Origin: Ignavibacteria bacterium UBA2373
GTDB lineage: Bacteria > Bacteroidota > Ignavibacteria > Kapaibacteriales > UBA961
Reading direction: 5' to 3'
Assembly: GCA_002344005.1 (NCBI GenBank)
Contig: DDTD01000001.1
Location: 1 to 21,346 of the forward strand
DNA: 21,346 nt
The notes under the pieces were generated by a model that searched no databases, was not told the DNA's origin, and saw nothing but the letters and a program-made list of their open reading frames with translations. This document shows, one piece after another, positions 15,315-21,346 of this stretch (positions within the stretch are counted from its first letter, which is position 1; each line of letters starts with the position of its first letter). A program made the position numbers and the translations under genes.

Positions 15315-15320
15315 AAGTTA
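15313..15320 (-). promoter_or_regulatory. Putative -7 promoter box for the hydrolase gene
   Basis: The minus strand reads TAACTTTG, an exact TAnnTTTG match, 28-35 bases upstream of the hydrolase ATG. No TTTG-type -33 box lies at the right distance; the inverted repeat at 15340-15359 occupies that area, as at an activator-dependent promoter. Confidence 0.4.
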
Positions 15321-15339
15321 CGGTACAAAACAATATAGT

Positions 15340-15359
15340 ATCTTGGTATAAACCAAGAT
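15340..15359. promoter_or_regulatory. Palindrome ATCTTGGT-ATAA-ACCAAGAT, operator or hairpin
   Basis: A perfect 8-4-8 inverted repeat beginning one base after the Crp/Fnr stop codon. Its core TTGGT-N4-ACCAA has the geometry of an FNR box (TTGAT-N4-ATCAA), and it shares the ATAA spacer with the palindrome at 15301-15314. It could also be a transcript hairpin ending the regulator gene, but no U-tract follows directly. Confidence 0.5.
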
Positions 15360-15360
15360 G

Positions 15361-15957
15361 TCAAAAACGTACTGTGCGCAATAATTTACTGAAATTGGTT
15401 GCATCAATTCCCAGATAGGAGGCAATGTATTTGTGGGGAACCATCGTAAGCAAATGAGGGCTGCGAGAGCAAAAAGCTGAGAATCGTTGCTCCATTGTCA
15501 GTGTGTGTAATTCCCTGTGGCGTTGCAGAATGCCTATAAGAATTTTTTCGGTTGCTTTGCGAAATAATCGCTCAATAGAAGGGTAACGGTCAAAAAGTAT
15601 TTGCAAATCATCAAAAGAAAGTGCAAGCAAGGTACTGTCTGTGACACATGTTAAACAACACGGCGACGGTTGTTGAGTGAGAAAAGATTCTGGTATGGCA
15701 CAAAGACTTGGCGGGTAAGTAAATGCAAGTACAAGAAGTTTTTTTTCATCCTCATAGTAAGACATTTGTGTACCGCTTTGCACAAAATAAAATTCTTTCT
15801 GTCTATGACCCTGCAACACTATATCCTCGCCTTTTTTGTATAATCGTGTTTGTAATGATTGAAAAAGTGCATGAAATATATCGTCATCCAATGGGTGAAT
15901 GGCAGAAAGAAATTGTCTGTATATATCCTGTGTTGAGTCCATACTGTTTTTTGGCAT
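15361..15957 (-). CDS. Crp/Fnr-family transcriptional regulator
   Basis: 198 residues. An N-terminal cyclic-nucleotide-binding-type beta-barrel (about 20-115, with YKKGEDIVLQG and FYFVQSGTQMSYY), a dimer helix (about 125-152) and a C-terminal helix-turn-helix (174-195, VPHKYIASYLGI then DATNFSKLLR). The phosphate-binding Arg of cAMP-responsive CRP is not evident, so the ligand is probably not cAMP, as in many Bacteroidota members. Five cysteines are present (C86, C100, C101, C104, C163); a CC..C cluster in the barrel is unusual, but the N-terminal Fe-S cysteines of FNR are lacking. Its ATG shares one base with the stop of the debranching-enzyme gene (TAATG), indicating translational coupling. 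Probably regulates its own operon or the hydrolase gene. Confidence 0.88.
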   Translation of the reverse strand: MPKNSMDSTQDIYRQFLSAIHPLDDDIFHALFQSLQTRLYKKGEDIVLQGHRQKEFYFVQSGTQMSYYEDEKKLLVLAFTYPPSLCAIPESFLTQQPSPCCLTCVTDSTLLALSFDDLQILFDRYPSIERLFRKATEKILIGILQRHRELHTLTMEQRFSAFCSRSPHLLTMVPHKYIASYLGIDATNFSKLLRTVRF

Positions 15958-18002
15958 TATTGCATAAGAATATATGCGCTTATGGGTGGAATAGTTAGTG
16001 ACCCTGAAAAATATTCAAGACATTGCGACGATGATTTTTCTGCATTGGTAAAACAAGCCCACTCCCCTTCCGGTAAAGTATAAAACCACTCTTGTTCGGG
16101 GTGAGTGTTGATAATAATCAAACACTCTGCATAAGGATTGGGCTGCTCCGATACTAAACGTACCGTCATTTGATGAGGTGTTCCTTGATATGACAAAGAA
16201 ATATTTGCTCTTGGGCATTGACCGAAAAAGAAAGGCATTGCCGTGCGGAGAGAAAATAATCCCTGATAATATCCCCACAGTGCTTGATTGTAGTCTCGAT
16301 GAGTATAGTTGAGATAATTGGTCGCATTATCTTTATTGTAGCTGTTGTGGTCAAGAGTTAGCATTGAGGGGTCTTGCACAGCATCGTCCCATGCAATAAT
16401 TTTACTCCGCCCATATTCTTGCCCTTGGTGAATCATTATACAGCCCTGTGAAATACATAAAAACACAGCCGCTATTTTATGATACGATTGTTGCCGCGGT
16501 GTGAGTTTTGCATGTGCTTCAACATTTTCAATACGTGTATGATAGTTATATTCTCCAATGGCAATACGGATAAAATCACCAAGAGTCATATCATCATGCG
16601 ATTCAAGATAATTTATGGAAAAATCGGGTGATGGAAAAATAAATCCGTCTTGTTGTAATGTACCTGTCATATAGGCAAGTAATGATTCGGGGGTATGATG
16701 GTGAAAAAAATGTCCGAAAACAGCACCTTGACCATTATATGGATTTTGTCCTTTTATTCCATTCCGAAAAATATCATTCCACGCTTTCCATCCCAAAGAA
16801 GCATATCGCTCAATATCGTAACTACCACCACCCCACGGTTCTGCAATGATTATGACATTCGGTTTTATGGCGCGAGCTGTTTGGGTAATTAATCGGCACG
16901 TTTCTGTGTCAATCATTGCCGCTAAATCAAAACGAAAGCCATCAACATTATATTCTTCCAACCAAAAACGCACACTGTCAATAATAAGCCGCCGTGCCAT
17001 GGGGCTTTCGGTAAAAACATCATTCCCACACCCGGAGTTCCCGATAAATTCCCCATTCTCATTACAACGGAAATATAAAAATTTATCACAGTATTTCAGT
17101 GGGTTTTCATCATAATGGGATACATGATTATACACCACATCAAGTATGACGGCAATACCTTCTTTATGGAGAGTTTTAATCATGGTTTTTAGTTCATGGA
17201 CAGCTTTTCCCTCCGTACCGCTATATTCCCCCGCGACAATGCTGCCATCGCTTGCATAATATGATTCGGGTGCAAAGAAAAAACTTGTCATATAACCCCA
17301 ATGATTGCGGGAATATGGATTCCATGTATTGACAAGTCCTAAGTGTTCTTTAACGGACGTATCATTATACGGAGGTTCTATATTGGCAAATTCATGTATG
17401 GGCAATAATTCAACAGCATTGATTCCCAATTCTTTTATAGAGGAAAGACCACCTTTTTTACCATACTCCACAAAACCCGTATATGTTCCCTTTGCTTGTA
17501 TTTCTGCACTTGGGTGCATGGTCATATCACGAATATGACATTCATAGATAATAAGTTCTCTGTGATCGGCAGGTGGAGAAAATGTGTCATCCGACCAATC
17601 GAAATGCGTATCAAGAATAATTGATTTTGCCCTATGGCTATATGTATTTTGTGTGACAACGGCTTGGGAATATGGGTCGGCAATGATGATGGAGCCATTA
17701 AAATGTTCCGGCTTTTCTTCCGGTCCGCATACACGATACCCATAGTAATGTTGAGTCGGTTTTGTCATAGAATATTCCCATACACCTTGTTCATCGCGTA
17801 CCATAGGAAACTCCACCCCTTGTGTATCGGTATAATTGTCGAACAATACAAGAGAAACCCGAAATGCTCTCGGTGCAAAAAGTCGGAACATACTATCTGA
17901 TGCGATGATTGAGTACCCAAGTGTTTTATCGGAATAAAGATTGCGTGCTTCTTGGAGGGTAAATGGCTGTGTTAACATCATTTTTTGTGCTTTTTTATCC
18001 AT
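15957..18002 (-). CDS. GH13 alpha-glucan debranching enzyme (type I pullulanase/GlgX-like)
   Basis: 681 residues without a signal peptide, so cytoplasmic. A CBM48-like domain (about 25-135) precedes the (beta/alpha)8 barrel. Conserved regions are DVVYNH (288-293), GFRFDLAAM (355-363) with nucleophile D359, IIAEPWG (385-391) with acid/base E388, and NYLESHDD (464-471) with D470. The type I pullulanase signature YNWGYDP is replaced by RNHWGYMT (232-239), which leaves open pullulanase or isoamylase/GlgX-type specificity. It would cleave alpha-1,6 branches of glycogen or imported starch fragments. No other glycogen genes are in the window. Start ATG at 18002. It is divergent from the metallo-hydrolase gene, with 110 bp between starts, and leads the unit with the Crp/Fnr gene, one base overlapping. 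Confidence 0.92.
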   Translation of the reverse strand: MDKKAQKMMLTQPFTLQEARNLYSDKTLGYSIIASDSMFRLFAPRAFRVSLVLFDNYTDTQGVEFPMVRDEQGVWEYSMTKPTQHYYGYRVCGPEEKPEHFNGSIIIADPYSQAVVTQNTYSHRAKSIILDTHFDWSDDTFSPPADHRELIIYECHIRDMTMHPSAEIQAKGTYTGFVEYGKKGGLSSIKELGINAVELLPIHEFANIEPPYNDTSVKEHLGLVNTWNPYSRNHWGYMTSFFFAPESYYASDGSIVAGEYSGTEGKAVHELKTMIKTLHKEGIAVILDVVYNHVSHYDENPLKYCDKFLYFRCNENGEFIGNSGCGNDVFTESPMARRLIIDSVRFWLEEYNVDGFRFDLAAMIDTETCRLITQTARAIKPNVIIIAEPWGGGSYDIERYASLGWKAWNDIFRNGIKGQNPYNGQGAVFGHFFHHHTPESLLAYMTGTLQQDGFIFPSPDFSINYLESHDDMTLGDFIRIAIGEYNYHTRIENVEAHAKLTPRQQSYHKIAAVFLCISQGCIMIHQGQEYGRSKIIAWDDAVQDPSMLTLDHNSYNKDNATNYLNYTHRDYNQALWGYYQGLFSLRTAMPFFFGQCPRANISLSYQGTPHQMTVRLVSEQPNPYAECLIIINTHPEQEWFYTLPEGEWACFTNAEKSSSQCLEYFSGSLTIPPISAYILMQ

Positions 18003-18072
18003 ATAGGGCTCGAAAATACAGCCAAAAAACCATATTATGGGCGAAGACAGTGTGACAAAGCAAATTGTTTTG

Positions 18073-18080
18073 TAATTTTG
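18073..18080 (+). promoter_or_regulatory. Possible -7 box for the metallo-hydrolase/lptE unit
   Basis: TAATTTTG matches TAnnTTTG, 33 bp upstream of the ATG at 18113. No matching -33 TTTG at 19-21 bp, so this is weak. Confidence 0.25.
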
Positions 18081-18112
18081 GGCAGCAGCATTTTTGTAAA
18101 AACATCATACGT

Positions 18113-18814
18113 ATGCCGAATATTGTACAGTATCGTCTGCCGCAAGACAGCAACCTTCATATCATTGCCATAGAAGCCGGACCGGTCATGACTTGGTGTT
18201 ATCTGTGTGTGGATGAAAAAAATAAATGTGCCGTCTTATTTGATGCGCCATTCGGTTCCATGGCTATCATAGACGAAATCATCGAAGAACATGGCTATAT
18301 GCTTGAGGGACTTTATCTGACTCATTCTCATTGGGATCATACCGCCGAGGCAGCACTCTTAAAGCAAAAACACGATATTCCTGTTTATATTCATCCCGAT
18401 GATAATTATAGACTTGTATCACCAATGGAACATACTCTCTGGGAATTGCCCTTTGAAATACAACCTATTGAGAATGCACAATTTCTCCGAATGGACGACA
18501 AAGTACAATGCGGAAAATGGTTGTTTTCTATGCGTCATGTTCCCGGGCATACTGAGGGCAGTGTTTGTTTTTATGATGCACAAGCTCATATTCTCATTGC
18601 GGGTGATACGCTTTTTGCAGGGAGTATAGGGCGCACTGATTTACCCGGTGGGAATCATCAACTTTTACTCACATCGCTTCGTGAACAAGTGCTAACCCTT
18701 GATGATGCAACGGTTGTTTTGAGCGGGCATGGTGAAGCAACAACCATAGGTCATGAGCGACTCAATAATCCATATATTGGACAGCAAGCCACTCAATTTT
18801 TTGATGAAATGTGA
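18113..18814 (+). CDS. Metallo-beta-lactamase-fold hydrolase, glyoxalase II-like
   Basis: 233 residues from the ATG at 18113; an upstream TTG at 18065 would add 16 residues with no family support. The binuclear metal motif is THSHWDH (70-76), with further ligands H146 (PGHTEGS), D165 (AGDTLFAGSIGRTDLPGG) and H206 (SGHGEAT). This pattern is typical of the YcbL-type glyoxalase II/hydroxyacylglutathione hydrolase group in bacteria, which hydrolyse thioesters; the natural substrate is often unknown. Followed after 10 bp by lptE and probably cotranscribed with it, though no functional link is evident. Confidence 0.88.
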   Translation: MPNIVQYRLPQDSNLHIIAIEAGPVMTWCYLCVDEKNKCAVLFDAPFGSMAIIDEIIEEHGYMLEGLYLTHSHWDHTAEAALLKQKHDIPVYIHPDDNYRLVSPMEHTLWELPFEIQPIENAQFLRMDDKVQCGKWLFSMRHVPGHTEGSVCFYDAQAHILIAGDTLFAGSIGRTDLPGGNHQLLLTSLREQVLTLDDATVVLSGHGEATTIGHERLNNPYIGQQATQFFDEM

Positions 18815-18824
18815 TGTGAATACA

Positions 18825-19361
18825 ATGAAAATGAACAATTTTTCACATTTCCGTAATAGTGCGCTTCATTTAGTTTCCATAATTTGCATCTTGATAACCT
18901 GTCTTTTCTATTTTGGATGCTATTCGTTTACGGGTGGTGGCAATCTTCCGCCCCATTTGAAAACAGTAGTTATACAAATAACGGCAGACAATAGTGGGCA
19001 GGGAATTCCACAATTCAGGGATGTTTTGACCCAATCGCTTATCGAGCGATTCAGAAATGACAATACATTGACATTGGTAGAGCAAAAAGGTGATGCGAAA
19101 TTACTAACGACCATTACCGCTATCAGCGAAGCAACAATCAATTTGCGTCAAGGCGAAGTTGAAAGTGAAAGAAAGGTCAATGTAACGGTCAAAGCAGAAT
19201 TGTACGATGCTGTAAAAAAGAAAAATTTCATAAGTAAGGATATAACAAACACACAGTTGTTTGATGTGTCGGGCGGTATTCCGGCAAAAAATGAAGCCGT
19301 GAATAAAGCATTACGACAAATATCCGAGGATGTGTTGCTTGCCGTTATTTCCGGCTGGTAA
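18825..19361 (+). CDS. lptE: LPS-assembly lipoprotein LptE
   Basis: 178 residues from the ATG at 18825, 10 bp after the preceding stop; an upstream in-frame start inside the hydrolase gene (18753) is rejected because the signal peptide begins here. A hydrophobic signal runs from about residue 13 to 31, with the lipid-attachment Cys probably C32 in YFGCYSFTGGG (the lipobox is loose). The mature start (CYSFTGGGNLPPHLKTVVIQ) and the RDVLTQSLIERFRNDNTLTL segment are typical of FCB-group LptE. It would sit in the outer membrane as the plug and partner of LptD for lipopolysaccharide insertion. Its presence implies an LPS-bearing outer membrane. lptD is not in the window. A terminator-like hairpin follows. 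Confidence 0.85.
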   Translation: MKMNNFSHFRNSALHLVSIICILITCLFYFGCYSFTGGGNLPPHLKTVVIQITADNSGQGIPQFRDVLTQSLIERFRNDNTLTLVEQKGDAKLLTTITAISEATINLRQGEVESERKVNVTVKAELYDAVKKKNFISKDITNTQLFDVSGGIPAKNEAVNKALRQISEDVLLAVISGW

Positions 19362-19392
19362 CTATGTGAAGAACATACAAATGGAACTCTTG

Positions 19393-19430
19393 TGATAAAC
19401 GCAAGGTGCGGTTATCAAATTTTTATAAAA
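19393..19430 (+). terminator. Probable Rho-independent terminator after lptE
   Basis: TGATAA-A-CGC (19393-19402) pairs with GCG-G-TTATCA (19408-19417), with one A-G mismatch and the loop AAGGT. It is followed by AATTTTTATAA. It separates lptE from the glycosyltransferase gene. Confidence 0.6.
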
Positions 19431-19480
19431 AATGAAGAGTTTTTTTTTAACCAACTGAAAGGTATAGGTGATCTTTCCAA

Positions 19481-20941
19481 ATGGAAGGTGCGTTATTACT
19501 TCTCTACATTCTTTCCCTCACAATTTTGTTTGCATTCGGATTGCACGGTTTGGTGATGATTTACTATTATCACAAAACAGCAGGCACTGTCCGCAACAAT
19601 CCTCCCCAACAATTACCGGATGAATTGCCTGTGGTCACAGTGCAATTGCCGATGTATAATGAAGTCTATGTCGTAGAGCGTCTTGTGAGTGCTGTCTGCG
19701 ATATACGCTATCCCAAAGACAAACTTGAGATTCAAGTTCTCGATGATTCTACCGATGAAACGGTGGAAGTCACTCGTCGTTTGGTGGAAGAGTATGCGGC
19801 TCAGGGCTTCGACATTAAACATATTCATCGTATTGACAGAACAGGCTACAAAGCAGGTGCTTTGAAACATGGCTTGGCTATGGCTCGCGGTGAATTTGTT
19901 GCCATTTTCGATGCGGATTTTGTGCCGAAACCCGATTTTCTCGAAATGACGGTGCCACATTTCCAAAACGATAATGTGGGAATGGTGCAAACACGTTGGG
20001 AGCATCTCAATGAAGATTATTCTTTCTTGACTCGGGCACAAGCTTTGGCTTTGGACGGTCATTTTGTTATTGAACAGCAAGTGCGCAATAAAGCCGGTTT
20101 CTTTATCAATTTTAATGGCACTGCCGGTATATGGCGCAAAAAAACTATCGAAGATGCCGGTAATTGGCATTCCGATACTCTTGCCGAAGATCTTGACCTT
20201 AGTTACCGTGCCCAATTAAAAGGATGGAAATTTGTGTTTCTCAATGATGTGACTTCTCCGGCTGAATTACCTGCCGACATCAATGCACTCAAAACACAAC
20301 AATTCCGCTGGACAAAAGGGGCTGTGGAAACAGCAAAAAAACTCTTACCCGCAGTATGGAAATCCGATATGCCTTTCAAGGTCAAAATGGAATGTACTGT
20401 CCATTTAACCAGCAATATTGTGTTTCCGTTTATTATTATGGTTGCCATGCTCAATGTTCCCTTAGTAATTATCAAAAACAATGTGGCGGGCTATGATGCT
20501 TACTTTACTTTAATGTCTGTTTTTGTATTGGCTTCTATCAGTACATTCTTGTTTTATCTGTATGCTCAAAAAGCCATCCATTTGGATTGGCAGCGTCGTT
20601 TAATGTTATTCCCCGTTTTTATGGCAGGCAGTATGGGCTTTGCTGTCAATAATTCAAAAGCGGTTTTTGAAGCATTAACAGGAAAAAAATCGGAATTCAA
20701 ACGTACTCCCAAATACAAAATCGTTACGAATAATGATGATTGGAAAAAGAAAAAATATGTTCAACGTAAAATTGGTGGCGGAGTAATTATCGAATTATTA
20801 TTTACACTCTATTTTATTGGTGGAATTGCAACATCCGCAATGTATTTGGAAATTGCTGCTATTCCTTTCCAATTAATGTTTTTAACAGGATTTGGCACCG
20901 TTGGCGGCTTATCATTGCGCCATGCTCTTTCTCGTACATAA
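19481..20941 (+). CDS. Processive family 2 glycosyltransferase (cellulose synthase/glucomannan synthase-like)
   Basis: 486 residues. A membrane helix at about 4-28 precedes the cytosolic GT-A domain with PMYNE (57-61), VLDDSTDET (86-94), DADFVP (144-149), the catalytic-base region TLAEDLDLSYRA (233-244) and QQFRW (Q273-xx-R276-W277). This D,D,D,QxxRW set defines processive beta-glycan synthases. Four or five further membrane spans follow (about 306-330, 343-366, 377-397, 432-455, 459-478). The overall layout resembles plant CslA/CslC-like and bacterial homologues that make linear beta-linked polysaccharides. The product here is not known, and no PilZ domain or BcsB-type partner is present. 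Upstream GAAAGGTATAGG may serve as the ribosome site. Confidence 0.9.
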   Translation: MEGALLLLYILSLTILFAFGLHGLVMIYYYHKTAGTVRNNPPQQLPDELPVVTVQLPMYNEVYVVERLVSAVCDIRYPKDKLEIQVLDDSTDETVEVTRRLVEEYAAQGFDIKHIHRIDRTGYKAGALKHGLAMARGEFVAIFDADFVPKPDFLEMTVPHFQNDNVGMVQTRWEHLNEDYSFLTRAQALALDGHFVIEQQVRNKAGFFINFNGTAGIWRKKTIEDAGNWHSDTLAEDLDLSYRAQLKGWKFVFLNDVTSPAELPADINALKTQQFRWTKGAVETAKKLLPAVWKSDMPFKVKMECTVHLTSNIVFPFIIMVAMLNVPLVIIKNNVAGYDAYFTLMSVFVLASISTFLFYLYAQKAIHLDWQRRLMLFPVFMAGSMGFAVNNSKAVFEALTGKKSEFKRTPKYKIVTNNDDWKKKKYVQRKIGGGVIIELLFTLYFIGGIATSAMYLEIAAIPFQLMFLTGFGTVGGLSLRHALSRT

Positions 20942-20967
20942 ATAGAGATACTTGCCTATTTCTTCAG

Positions 20968-21006
20968 AAAAACTCTTGCTGCTTTTTGTGGCAAGAGTTT
21001 TTTTTG
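20968..21006 (+). terminator. Strong Rho-independent terminator after the glycosyltransferase
   Basis: A perfect 12-bp stem (20968-20979 AAAAACTCTTGC with 20991-21002 GCAAGAGTTTTT), an 11-base loop and a run of T to 21006. The A-tract on the other side may let it work in the reverse direction too, for the convergent T9SS gene at the right edge. Confidence 0.92.
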
Positions 21007-21048
21007 TTTTTCTGTTTCATTATTCTCATCGTGATGATGCCATTTGTC

Positions 21049-21065
21049 GGGATGAAAAAATCCCG
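21049..21065. other. Small hairpin CGGGAT-GAAAA-ATCCCG
   Basis: A six-bp perfect stem around an A-rich loop. Weakly matching outer arms (GTGATGATG near 21032 and CATCATAC near 21074) could extend it with mismatches. It lies between the terminator and the inverted-repeat element and may be part of the same repeat. Confidence 0.4.
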
Positions 21066-21093
21066 TCATTATGTCATCATACGAGAAAAAATA

Positions 21094-21245
21094 CATCCAC
21101 CCCGTCCTTCGGACACCCCTCAAAAGGGGAATTTTGAAATTCAGCGCGTCATGGAATCCCAACGGTATGACATAATACTAGCAAAGCCATCCGAAAAAGC
21201 TTCCCCTCATTGAGGGGGGGCAGACCCAGTCTGACGGGGTGGATG
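21094..21245. repeat. 152-bp multi-hairpin inverted-repeat element (MITE/REP-like)
   Basis: The ends are a perfect 13-bp inverted repeat: CATCCACCCCGTC (21094-21106) and GACGGGGTGGATG (21233-21245). Just inside each end are two further hairpins. On the left are GTCC-TTC-GGAC (21104-21114) and CCCC-TCAAAA-GGGG (21116-21129). On the right are CCCCTCA-T-TGAGGGG (21203-21217) and CAGAC-CCA-GTCTG (21221-21233). The element can fold as a cloverleaf. Its GC-rich arms stand out from the AT-rich surroundings, and it has no coding potential. It lies between two convergent genes. I recall similar CCACCCCGTC/CCCCTC.GAGGGG intergenic repeats in other Bacteroidota-type genomes but cannot verify that here. 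Confidence 0.75.
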
Positions 21246-21254
21246 ACTTTATCA

Positions 21255-21346
21255 CTACCTCACCACCATAAACAGAGCTTTTTGTCCCGTGGCGGGAATG
21301 CGTGCACAATACATACCTGTCTGCCATCTGCTTATGTCTATCGAAT
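21255..21346 (-). CDS. C-terminal end of a T9SS-sorted secreted protein (partial, runs off right edge)
   Basis: The last 29 codons of a minus-strand gene are visible, ending at the TAG at 21255-21257. The translation SIDISRWQTGMYCARIP followed by ATGQKALFMVVR has the pattern of the final two strands of a T9SS type A sorting domain (xDxSxLxxGxYxxRI...G...xKxVxx). The cargo domain lies outside the window. It converges on the glycosyltransferase gene, with the terminator and the inverted-repeat element between them. Confidence 0.7.
   Translation of the reverse strand, partial: SIDISRWQTGMYCARIPATGQKALFMVVR

Noticed and set aside
18753..18824. Longer lptE frame starting inside the metallo-hydrolase gene
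   Set aside because: The extra 24 residues precede the signal peptide and are unlike the family; the ATG at 18825 gives a normal lipoprotein start.
20952..21213. Short open frames on both strands downstream of the glycosyltransferase
   Set aside because: They overlap the terminator and the inverted-repeat element and have no coding character.

Overview
The window looks like chromosomal DNA of a low-GC Gram-negative bacterium of the Bacteroidota/Chlorobiota (FCB) group, possibly an Ignavibacteria/Kapabacteria-type lineage. The reasons are C-terminal type IX secretion (T9SS) sorting tails, an LptE whose mature start (GCYSFTGGG) resembles the Chlorobi/Ignavibacteria type, starts with almost no Shine-Dalgarno sequence, several TAnnTTTG-like promoter boxes, and a rhomboid-like protein with a DUF6576-type tail. 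The lineage is inferred from protein style only; no marker gene or rRNA is present.

Left third (1-5288): two tandem minus-strand genes encode giant BspA-like leucine-rich-repeat surface proteins. The first runs off the left edge; the second is complete, with three LRR modules and a T9SS tail. They share an almost identical leader and signal-peptide segment, so one arose from the other by duplication, and a 138-bp block of the first gene has itself been duplicated recently. Upstream lie a possible decayed small secreted-protein gene and a Rieske oxygenase gene.

Middle (6375-10400): an AT-rich stretch carries a badly decayed IS5-family transposase. It is followed on the minus strand by a GT9 heptosyltransferase-like gene, a rhomboid-fold membrane protein that has lost its catalytic residues, and a lone nuoE-type [2Fe-2S] subunit gene with its own terminator.

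Plus-strand cluster (10602-14351): nadC, a nitrilase-superfamily amidase, a membrane M48 metalloprotease with an N-terminal zinc ribbon, and an MlaF-like ABC ATPase, separated by only 6, 24 and 21 bp, probably form one operon. Facing it on the minus strand is a second unit: a cytoplasmic GH13 debranching enzyme, a Crp/Fnr regulator whose start overlaps the enzyme's stop by one base, and a haloalkane-dehalogenase-like hydrolase. Two perfect N4-spaced palindromes lie between the regulator and the hydrolase.

Right third (18113-21346): a glyoxalase-II-like hydrolase and lptE (plus strand), a terminator, a processive GT2 glycosyltransferase and a second strong terminator. Beyond it are a 152-bp multi-hairpin inverted-repeat element and, at the right edge, the last 29 codons of another T9SS cargo gene on the minus strand. 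The most unusual items are the paired palindromes at 15301-15359, the multi-hairpin element at 21094-21245, the LRR duplications and the rhomboid pseudoprotease. I saw no CRISPR array, tRNA, rRNA or recognisable defence system.
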